A stretch of DNA of 6,638 nucleotides from NCBI GenBank assembly GCA_900547285.1, contig URGF01000107.1:1-6638 (forward strand), read 5' to 3'. Both the position numbers and the translations under genes were made by a program. The stretch comes from an uncultured Collinsella sp. Its GTDB lineage: Bacteria; Actinomycetota; Coriobacteriia; Coriobacteriales; Coriobacteriaceae. The notes beneath the pieces are model-generated. The model ran no database searches, was not told the DNA's origin, and saw only the letters and a list, made by a program, of their open reading frames with translations. Each line of letters starts with the position of its first letter. Positions within the stretch are counted from its first letter, which is position 1. This document shows, piece after piece, positions 1 to 4,870 of this stretch.

Positions 1-41
1 AAAGAGGCTCCGCAGCGCGAAGCGCGATGCGGAGCCTCTTT
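1..41 (-). terminator. Hairpin terminator downstream of groL
   Basis: A perfect 14-bp inverted repeat (1-14 with 28-41) has A-rich and T-rich outer ends, so it can terminate in either direction. The loop holds a further GCGC-GAA-GCGC mini-hairpin (15-25). It lies 77 bases past the groL stop codon and is the first plausible end of the groSL transcript. The window begins exactly at its edge, so any longer U-tract on the minus strand, or a convergent gene to the left, cannot be seen. Confidence 0.85.
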
Positions 42-118
42 GCATGTCCGAGGACGTTCCGGAGAGAAACCCCGTCACGCCCCCGGATTCCCGGTGGGAG
101 TTCTAGACCTTGTCGGCC

Positions 119-1756
119 TTAGTACATACCGCCGCCCTGCTGACCAGCGGTAGCAGCAGCGATAGCGTCCTCAAGCTGAGTGTTCTTGGGCACATCGGAG
201 ACGGTGGCCTCGGTGATGAGGATCAGGCTGGCGACAGAAGCAGCGTTCTGAAGGGTGACGCGGCTGACCTTGACGGGGTCGAGGACGCCCATCTCGATCA
301 TGTCGCCCCACTCGCCGTTGGCAGAGTTGAGACCCTGGCCGGCAGGCAGCTCGGCAACCTTGTCGACCACGACAGCGCCCTCAAAACCAGCGTTCTTGGC
401 GATGGTAGCGACCGGAGCGGTCAGAGCCTTCTTGACGATGTCGACACCGATCTTCTCCTCGGGGTCGTCGAGCTCAACGGCGTCGAGCGCAGGAGCAGCG
501 TCCATGAAGGCGACGCCGCCACCGGCGACAATGCCCTCCTCGACAGCAGCGCGGGTTGCCTGCAGGGCGTCCTCGACGCGGTGCTTGATCTCCTTGAGCT
601 CGGACTCGGTAGCAGCGCCGACCTTGATGACGGCAACGCCACCGGAGAGCTTGGCCAGGCGCTCCTGGAGCTTCTCGCGGTCGAAGTCAGAGGTGGTGTT
701 CTCCATCTCACCCTTGATCTGAGCGATACGAGCGTCGATGGCCTCCTTGGAGCCAGCGCCACCGACGACGACGGTGTTGTCCTTGGAGATGGTGACGGAC
801 TTAGCGGTACCGAGCATATCGGCGGTGATGTCAGCGACCTTCACGCCCAGCTCGTCCAGGGCAGCCTGGCCACCGGTGAGGACGGCGATGTCCTCGAGGA
901 TGCGCTTGCGGCGATCGCCGTAGCCCGGAGCCTTGACGGCGCAGACGTTGAGGGCGCCACGGATCTTGTTGAGGACCAGGGTCGGCAGAGCCTCGCCGTC
1001 GATGTCCTCAGCGATGATGAGCAGGCCGCGGCCAGCGCGCTGGACAGCCTCGAGAACGGGCATAATGTCCTGAACGCTGGAGATCTTCTGGTCGGTGATG
1101 AGGATGTACGGATCCTTCATCACGGCCTCCATGCGGTCGTTGTCCGTGACGAAGTAAGCGGAGACATAGCCCTTGTCGAACTGCATGCCCTCGACGGTGT
1201 CGATGGTGATGTCGAACGTCTGGGAATCCTCGACGGTGATGACGCCGTCCTTGCCCACGACCTCCATGGCCTCGGCGATCTTCTCGCCGACCTCGGGGTC
1301 ACCGGCAGAGATGGTACCGACGGAAGCAATCTGCTCCTTGGTCTCGACCGGCTTGGCCTGCTTCTTCATCTCGGCGACAGCGGCGTTGACGGCCTTGTCG
1401 ATGCCGCGACGGATGGCCAGCGGGTTAGCGCCAGCAGCAACGTTGCGCAGACCGTCGTTGACGATGGCCTGAGCGAGCAGGGTTGCGGTGGTGGTGCCGT
1501 CACCCACGGTGTCGTTGGTCTTGGTGGCAACCTCCTTCACCAGCTGGGCGCCCATGTTCTCGATGTTGTCCTCGAGCTCAATCTCCTTGGCGACGGAAAC
1601 GCCGTCGTTGGTGATGGTCGGGGCACCGAACGTGCGCTGCAGCGCAACGTAGCGACCCTTGGGGCCCATGGTGACGGTAACGGCGTCGGCCAGAGTGTTG
1701 ACGCCCTTGGCAAGCTTAGCGCGGGCATCGGTGTTGAACGTAATGTTCTTTGCCAT
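119..1756 (-). CDS. groL: Chaperonin GroEL (Hsp60, 60 kDa subunit)
   Basis: GroEL assembles into a double seven-membered ring that encloses and folds cytosolic proteins using ATP, with GroES as lid. The 545-residue protein is full length for the family. The nucleotide-binding motifs are intact: GPKGR at 31-35, TNDG with D51, GDGTTT at 85-90, the catalytic-type Asp D396 in VEDAL, and AGGG at 411-414. The Cpn60 signature AAVEEGIVAGGG covers 403-414. The C-terminus is a short GGGMY tail, not the His-rich tail of the actinobacterial GroEL1 paralogue, which argues for the housekeeping copy. The start is ATG with GGAGG (1767-1771) 10 nt upstream. It is the second gene of an operon, 96 bp after groS. 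Residues 36-42 (YVALQRT) differ from the widespread NVVLxKS-type sequence at this site, probably a lineage trait. A long open frame on the opposite strand is an antisense shadow. Confidence 0.99.
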   Translation of the reverse strand: MAKNITFNTDARAKLAKGVNTLADAVTVTMGPKGRYVALQRTFGAPTITNDGVSVAKEIELEDNIENMGAQLVKEVATKTNDTVGDGTTTATLLAQAIVNDGLRNVAAGANPLAIRRGIDKAVNAAVAEMKKQAKPVETKEQIASVGTISAGDPEVGEKIAEAMEVVGKDGVITVEDSQTFDITIDTVEGMQFDKGYVSAYFVTDNDRMEAVMKDPYILITDQKISSVQDIMPVLEAVQRAGRGLLIIAEDIDGEALPTLVLNKIRGALNVCAVKAPGYGDRRKRILEDIAVLTGGQAALDELGVKVADITADMLGTAKSVTISKDNTVVVGGAGSKEAIDARIAQIKGEMENTTSDFDREKLQERLAKLSGGVAVIKVGAATESELKEIKHRVEDALQATRAAVEEGIVAGGGVAFMDAAPALDAVELDDPEEKIGVDIVKKALTAPVATIAKNAGFEGAVVVDKVAELPAGQGLNSANGEWGDMIEMGVLDPVKVSRVTLQNAASVASLILITEATVSDVPKNTQLEDAIAAATAGQQGGGMY

Positions 1757-1782
1757 GGTAGGTAATCCTCCAAAAGAAATGT

Positions 1783-1806
1783 GACTCGCGTCGCCGCTTC
1801 CGAGTC
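1783..1806 (-). other. Hairpin in the groS-groL intercistronic gap
   Basis: GACTC (1783-1787) pairs with GAGTC (1802-1806), and inside it GCG (1788-1790) pairs with CGC (1795-1797) around a TCGC loop, leaving a four-base bulge. It lies between the groS stop and the groL Shine-Dalgarno, which starts 11 bases beyond it. It has no U-tract, so a terminator is unlikely. An mRNA processing or stability element for unequal GroES/GroEL output is possible, but this is inference from position only. Confidence 0.45.
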
Positions 1807-1852
1807 CTATGCGGCAGGCGCGTTCAAAGACGAATCAGAGATTCCGACGAGA

Positions 1853-2146
1853 CTAGGCCTCGACGACAGCGTAGATGTCGTCGGCGCGCATCAGCAGATA
1901 CTTCTCGCCGTCGACCTTGACCTCGTTGCCACCGAACTTACCGTAGATGACAACGTCACCGACCTGAACATCCATGGGGATGCGCTCACCCTTGTCGTTG
2001 ACCTTGCCGGCGCCAACGGCAACGATGGTGCCGCGCTGCGGCTTCTCCTGAGCGTTGCTGGCGATATACAGACCAGAAGCGGTCTTCTGCTCGGCCTCGT
2101 CGGGCTTGACCAGAACACGATCTGCAAGCGGCTTCAAAGACGACAT
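1853..2146 (-). CDS. groS: Co-chaperonin GroES (Hsp10)
   Basis: GroES forms the heptameric lid that caps GroEL and closes the folding cage. The 97-residue length is standard. The N-terminal signature is clear (LADRVLVKPDEAEQKTASGL, 7-26). It runs into the mobile loop, which carries the GroEL-contacting hydrophobic tripeptide LYI at 26-28. The roof hairpin region follows (GAGKVNDKGERIPMDVQVGD, about 45-64), and then the closing strand VDGEKYLLMRADDI. The start is ATG with a strong AGGAGG at 2155-2160, 8 nt upstream. It is the first gene of the operon, followed by groL in the usual order. Nothing is truncated or unusual in the protein. The noteworthy part is its upstream region, which lacks the common heat-shock operators. 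Confidence 0.99.
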   Translation of the reverse strand: MSSLKPLADRVLVKPDEAEQKTASGLYIASNAQEKPQRGTIVAVGAGKVNDKGERIPMDVQVGDVVIYGKFGGNEVKVDGEKYLLMRADDIYAVVEA

Positions 2147-2168
2147 GCTTGTCTCCTCCTTTTTGGGC

Positions 2169-2187
2169 CGCGTGGTTATGCCACGCG
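2169..2187 (-). promoter_or_regulatory. GC-rich hairpin in the groS 5' leader
   Basis: A perfect 7-bp inverted repeat, CGCGTGG-TTATG-CCACGCG, ends 8 bases before the groS Shine-Dalgarno. In the minus-strand mRNA it would form a stable stem just 5' of a free ribosome site, so it is not a simple RNA thermometer that buries the SD. It could be a transcript-stabilising stem or a protein-binding palindrome. The structure is seen; the role is inferred. Confidence 0.5.
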
Positions 2188-2238
2188 AATTAACCCTTTT
2201 TGTTTGCGTACGCGTTGAATGGTACCCACGAATGGCGG

Positions 2239-2274
2239 GTTATACAACACGGAGTCAAAAAATCTTATTTTTTG
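2239..2274 (-). promoter_or_regulatory. Candidate groSL promoter with AT-rich palindrome
   Basis: On the minus strand TATAAC (2239-2244) is a good -10 candidate, placing transcription start near 2232 and giving a leader of about 85 nt. No -35 at 17-bp spacing is convincing; a TTGACT (2253-2258) is present but only 8 bp upstream. Overlapping the -35 zone is a perfect 8-bp inverted repeat, CAAAAAAT-CTT-ATTTTTTG (2256-2274), which could be an UP-like element or an operator. No CIRCE (TTAGCACTC-N9-GAGTGCTAA) or HspR HAIR (CTTGAGT-N7-ACTCAAG) site is visible between 2147 and 2500. Confidence 0.4.
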
Positions 2275-2283
2275 GCACTTAGA

Positions 2284-2494
2284 TTTTCTGAATGCCGGGG
2301 GATAACTTAGCGATGCCTCCCGTGTGGCTCCGGAGGGGCGGGGCGTAAGGTTTCCTGCTCGGGCAGTCCTGCTCGCACGAAGGCCACATTAAGTGGCCTT
2401 CGGCTCGTGCGGAACTCGCGATAAACCTTATGCCCCGCCCCTCCGGAGCCACACGGGAGGCAGGCTAACTAATTCGGGCCCGACATTCAGAAAA
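2284..2494. repeat. 211-bp foldback / long imperfect palindrome
   Basis: Three nested inverted repeats share one centre near 2389. The outermost is 11 bp, TTTTCTGAATG (2284-2294) with its complement at 2484-2494. The middle pair is 40 bp (2314-2353 with 2423-2462) with a single mismatch, G2345 against T2431, a G-U pair if the plus strand is RNA. The apical hairpin is 10 bp (2378-2387 with 2393-2402, loop ATTAA). Segments between the outer and middle arms are also weakly complementary, and a further GCACT/AGTGC pair (2275-2279, 2498-2502) keeps the same centre. No target-site duplication is obvious. It carries no coding sequence. It could be a MITE or foldback element, a structured RNA, or a dispersed intergenic repeat. 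Confidence 0.85.
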
Positions 2495-2550
2495 GTCAGT
2501 GCAGCAAAATGGCGATGCGGATAGGAACGTGGGTATGGTTTTCGCTGCGC

Positions 2551-2577
2551 GCACGGGTCCCCTGGGAAGCACCGTGC
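2551..2577. repeat. GCACGG/CCGTGC hairpin
   Basis: GCACGG (2551-2556) pairs with CCGTGC (2572-2577), and the interior contains the near-palindrome TCCCCTGGGA (2558-2567), giving a two-step hairpin. Its right half is shared with the longer inverted pair 2572-2596/2785-2809, so the two folds are mutually exclusive. No U-tract follows on either strand, so I do not call it a terminator. Confidence 0.4.
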
Positions 2578-2809
2578 ATTTTTGGGAGTATTCAGCAAGC
2601 CAGGACGGCTGCATACGCGCCGGACATACCTTATTGGTCCCAAGAACGCCTTCAGCGGGCGGTTTTGGTCGGTGGGCAGACCCCGTTGGGACAAATGGGC
2701 GTACTTCGCGCCGTACCGGAGCCCAAAATGACGTCAATCTCCGCAACGTTACTCAGCCGCAGCGGCACCGGCAGAGCTCGTGGTGCTGAATACTCCGTTT
2801 TTTGCACGG
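2572..2809. repeat. Spaced 25-nt inverted repeat with complementary core
   Basis: The segment at 2785-2809 reads GCTGAATACTCC, then GTTTTT, then TGCACGG. The minus strand of 2572-2596 reads GCTGAATACTCC, then CAAAAA, then TGCACGG. Nineteen of 25 positions are identical, and the six that differ are base-by-base complements. As a single strand the arms would form 12-bp and 7-bp helices around a symmetric 6x6 internal loop, U-rich on the plus strand. They enclose 188 bases. This may be one structured element or two inverted copies of a dispersed motif. Confidence 0.7.
2634..2694. other. Possible three-way-junction RNA fold
   Basis: TTGGTCCCAA (2634-2643) pairs with TTGGGACAA (2686-2694) with one bulged G. 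This closing stem encloses two hairpins: CGCC-N7-GGCG (2647-2661) and GGTC-N8-GACC (2667-2682). The result resembles a small cloverleaf within the 2572-2809 arms. It matches no tRNA, since there is no anticodon arm of tRNA size and no T-loop sequence, and no riboswitch that I recognise. The inner stems are only 4 bp, so chance folding in GC-rich DNA is a real alternative. Confidence 0.3.
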
Positions 2810-2855
2810 CACGGGCGGGGGTACATCAGGATCAGGAAGAACATCCCAGCCTTTT

Positions 2856-2883
2856 TATGCAATCTGTAATGGGAAGTATGCAA
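2856..2883. repeat. Direct repeat TATGCAA at 21-bp period
   Basis: TATGCAA occurs at 2856-2862 and 2877-2883, two helical turns apart. On the minus strand the same bases read TTGCATA and provide a weak promoter-like pair (TTGCAT, 18 bp, CATAAA) facing the structured region 2284-2850. Paired half-sites for a regulator or chance are both possible. Confidence 0.3.
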
Positions 2884-2894
2884 AACACTAAGAG

Positions 2895-2907
2895 TCAGCA
2901 TTGCTGA
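2895..2907. repeat. Palindrome TCAGCA-T-TGCTGA
   Basis: Perfect 6-bp arms stand around a single central T. The half-site resembles the GCTGA end of the 25-nt arms at 2585-2596 and 2785-2797. It is too short to act as a terminator. A protein-binding site is possible; there is no direct evidence. Confidence 0.3.
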
Positions 2908-2963
2908 TGTCCAAATTGAGCGCACGAGACAGCAGCACCTCAACCCCGCGCCCAAATCCAACA

Positions 2964-2977
2964 GAGCGGGGACGCTC
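2964..2977. other. Small GNRA-type hairpin
   Basis: GAGCG and CGCTC pair around a GGGA tetraloop on the plus strand. GGGA fits the GNRA class of stable RNA loops. It stands alone between the repeat-rich region and the terminator at 3001-3048, and no function can be assigned. Confidence 0.25.
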
Positions 2978-3000
2978 CTAACGAACCCCCATCGGCAAAC

Positions 3001-3048
3001 AAATGCGGCTCGAGCGCCATCCCAAAATAGACTGCCCGAGCCGCGTTT
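3001..3048 (-). terminator. Hairpin terminator of the YtcJ-type amidohydrolase
   Basis: GCGGCTCG (3005-3012) pairs exactly with CGAGCCGC (3037-3044), and the flanking AAA (3001-3003) and TTT (3046-3048) extend the stem. On the minus strand the stem is followed by a T-rich ATTTGTTT and sits 18 bases past the amidohydrolase stop. The 24-base loop is long for an intrinsic terminator, which lowers confidence. Confidence 0.6.
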
Positions 3049-3066
3049 AACGGTGCGGTATGAACG

Positions 3067-4704
3067 TCAGCGCTCGTAAATCAAGTTGCCTGCCAGGTAG
3101 GTGGCCTGAACCTTAGTGGTCTGGAGCTCTTGGGGATCGATGATGAGCGGGTTTTGGTCCAGGACTACCAGGTCGGCATACTTGCCGGGCTCCAAGCTGC
3201 CGAGGTTTTGCTCGTCGCCTGCCGCGTAGGCGCTGCCCAGGGTGTAGTTGCGCAGAGCTGTTGCCGCATCGATACGCTCGCTCGGTAACCAGCCGCCCTC
3301 GGGCCAGTGGCTTTTGGGGTCTTGGCGCGTGATGGCCGTGTAGAGCACGTTCATGCTGGTAACGGCCGTGATGGGGCTGTCGGTACCGAAAGCTTGACGG
3401 ATGCCGCGCTGCTGATAAGTTGCGAACGGCCACATGATGCGGCTGCGTTCCAGGCCCAGGTCGCGCTCGGGGCCGCCCGGGTCGAGTGTAATGTGGCAGG
3501 GCTGGCTCGAGGCAACGACGTTAAGCTTGCGTAGACGATCGATGTCCTCGGGCAAGAGGTTCTCCAGATGCTCGAGCGTATTATGGCCGTGCTGGGGCAG
3601 GCCGTACAATTCGGCGGCCTCCTCAAAGATATCGAGCGCAGCATGGATGGCACCGTCGCCGATGACGTGAATACGCACAGTGTGGCCACGCTCCGCAGCC
3701 GCCAGAACCAGCTTACGCATGCGCTCGGCAGGAACTGTCAGACGGCCCTGGTCGCCCGGGAAGCGCGGATTGGTATAGGGCTCGGTGAGATACGCCGTGT
3801 GTTCGCTCGACACGCCATCGAAGAACTGCTTAAAGCCCGGTGCCGAGAGCAGCGCGTTGTTCGCGTAGCGGGCCTGCAGCTCTTCCAAGCGCGACTGGTC
3901 ATCCAGCAGCGTGGGGAACAGATGGGCTCGGATGCCCAGCTTGCCGGCTGCCTGCAGTTTGTCGTAGACGTCGTCGCGGATAAAATCGCAGCCCGGCATG
4001 GGCATGAGCGACATATCGCATATCGAGGTGATGCCCTGCTCGGCCATCCGCCTCATTTGATCGGCGTAAGCGCTTGCGATGCGATCCTCGCCCAGCCACT
4101 CAAGGCAGCGCGGTAGCAGCTGCATGGCAGCCGCCTCGTGAGCAATGCCCGTGAGCTCGCCGTTTGCATCCTTGTCGTAGCTGCCGCCCGCTGGCGGCTC
4201 GCTGTCGCGTGTGACGCCGAGCGCCTCGAGTGCGCGGCTGTTGAGCCAAAGCGTGTGCCCGTCGCCCGAATACATAACACAGGGACGATCGGGGAATGCC
4301 GCATCGAGCGACGCCTTGGTAGGATGCTCGGGCGGGTCCCAACGGTAGTCGCGCCAGCCCTGCGTCACAACCCAAGCGTCGTCGGGCAGGTCCTGGGAAA
4401 ACTCGAGCGCATGTTGCACCAGCGCCGCCTCGGACGTGCCCATATCCATGAGCATGTACGGTGAGGAACCGACCGAGGTATGGAAGAAGTGCAGATGAGC
4501 GTCATGGAAACCGGGGCAGACAAACTGCTCGCCGTAGTCGATAACCGACGTAGCGGCAGGAGCGGCGGCGATCACGTCATCGGGCGCACCGACTGCGACG
4601 ATACGGTCGCCTGCGATGGCAATCGCCAGCTCGCGGGTGGTATCGATGCCGTCTTGCGCGGTAAAGACGTTCTTGGAGCGGATAATCCGATCGATATGTT
4701 GCAT
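3067..4704 (-). CDS. YtcJ-type metal-dependent amidohydrolase (amidohydrolase family 3)
   Basis: This is a cytosolic hydrolase of the TIM-barrel amidohydrolase superfamily, in the branch that includes YtcJ and N-substituted formamide deformylase. Its own substrate is unknown. With M1 at 4704 the protein is 545 residues, normal for the branch. The N-terminal beta-sandwich strand IIRSKNVFT leads to the metal motif PGFHDAHLHF (H70, H72). It is followed by the family GHTLWLNSRAL (149-159), FKQFFDG (K292, the probable carboxylated lysine), HVIGDGA (H346), EHLE (H379), FGTDSP (D442) and the closing LEPGKYADLVVLDQNP. In-frame ATGs at 4710, 4716 and 4737 are possible; the 4737 start has a GGGGGAG 11 nt upstream. 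I chose 4704 because it matches where family members begin. A frame open to 4944 would overlap the divergent M20 gene and is unlikely. No signal peptide is seen. Confidence 0.93.
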   Translation of the reverse strand: MQHIDRIIRSKNVFTAQDGIDTTRELAIAIAGDRIVAVGAPDDVIAAAPAATSVIDYGEQFVCPGFHDAHLHFFHTSVGSSPYMLMDMGTSEAALVQHALEFSQDLPDDAWVVTQGWRDYRWDPPEHPTKASLDAAFPDRPCVMYSGDGHTLWLNSRALEALGVTRDSEPPAGGSYDKDANGELTGIAHEAAAMQLLPRCLEWLGEDRIASAYADQMRRMAEQGITSICDMSLMPMPGCDFIRDDVYDKLQAAGKLGIRAHLFPTLLDDQSRLEELQARYANNALLSAPGFKQFFDGVSSEHTAYLTEPYTNPRFPGDQGRLTVPAERMRKLVLAAAERGHTVRIHVIGDGAIHAALDIFEEAAELYGLPQHGHNTLEHLENLLPEDIDRLRKLNVVASSQPCHITLDPGGPERDLGLERSRIMWPFATYQQRGIRQAFGTDSPITAVTSMNVLYTAITRQDPKSHWPEGGWLPSERIDAATALRNYTLGSAYAAGDEQNLGSLEPGKYADLVVLDQNPLIIDPQELQTTKVQATYLAGNLIYER

Positions 4705-4770
4705 GGGCATCCCCATCTCTGGCAGGAAATTCAACATCCCCGAGTGTACTCCCCCGTCTCGGTTACAAAA

Positions 4771-4821
4771 TGCCAAGCGGCAAACGGCAGCTTTGCCAGG
4801 CCAAGTGGCAGGTGGCATACT
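4771..4821 (+). promoter_or_regulatory. Candidate promoter and operator between divergent hydrolases
   Basis: TTGCCA (4793-4798), a 17-bp spacer and CATACT (4816-4821) form a plausible sigma-70-like promoter for the M20 gene, with start near 4828. Overlapping it are an inverted repeat GGCAAA-N7-TTTGCC (4779-4797) and four half-sites: TGCCA at 4771 and 4794, TGGCA at 4806 and 4813. The site lies in the only gap between two divergent genes, as expected for a shared regulator. The minus-strand gene has only a poor -10 candidate (TGTAAC, 4762-4767). Confidence 0.45.
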
Positions 4822-4870
4822 GGAATGAGCCTGTACGATTTTGCAAAAACCAGCAAGGAGCAAATCGACC

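Larger units (their letters stand above)
2495..3000. other. Gene-poor, structure-rich intergenic region
   Basis: About 500 bases lie here with no convincing gene. Open frames of 70-132 codons exist on both strands, but they overlap one another, lack Shine-Dalgarno sequences at their starts, show no recognisable domain and run across inverted repeats. Several begin at GTG or TTG. The region instead holds paired 25-nt inverted arms, a possible three-way junction, direct repeats and small palindromes, described separately. A non-coding RNA or decayed repeat elements explain it better than a protein, although a lineage-specific small protein cannot be excluded. Confidence 0.6.

Noticed and set aside
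110..1765. A 551-codon open frame on the plus strand covering all of groL
   Set aside because: It is exactly antisense to a clearly functional groL. Strong codon bias in GC-rich genes keeps the opposite frame open, and the translation is low-complexity Leu/Asp/Gly/Val with no domain.
2284..2494. A retron-type msr-msd RNA as explanation for the foldback
   Set aside because: No reverse transcriptase gene lies in the window and the three arms are concentric, unlike the offset a1/a2 and msd layout expected of retrons.
2284..2494. The foldback as a simple terminator
   Set aside because: No gene ends next to it; groS starts to the left and the nearest gene to the right ends at 3067 with its own hairpin. 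It lacks a U-tract at the stem base.
2465..2746. A 93-codon minus-strand open frame
   Set aside because: It starts at TTG without a ribosome site and ends in the arm of the foldback; no recognisable sequence features.
2572..2883. A CRISPR array or integron attC site
   Set aside because: There are only two arm copies, in inverted orientation, with no regular spacers, no cas or integrase gene and no attC core sequences.
2509..2907. A 132-codon plus-strand open frame as a hypothetical protein
   Set aside because: It has no Shine-Dalgarno and no domain, overlaps open frames on the other strand, and crosses both arms of the 2572-2809 inverted repeat.
2749..2961. A 70-codon minus-strand open frame containing a short hydrophobic run
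   Set aside because: No ribosome site, overlapping repeat arms and no domain. A lineage-specific small protein is conceivable but not supported here.
4841..4870. TTG at 4841 as start of the M20 gene
   Set aside because: The ATG at 4871 has a proper AAGGAG at 10-nt spacing, which would itself be inside the coding sequence if the TTG were used.
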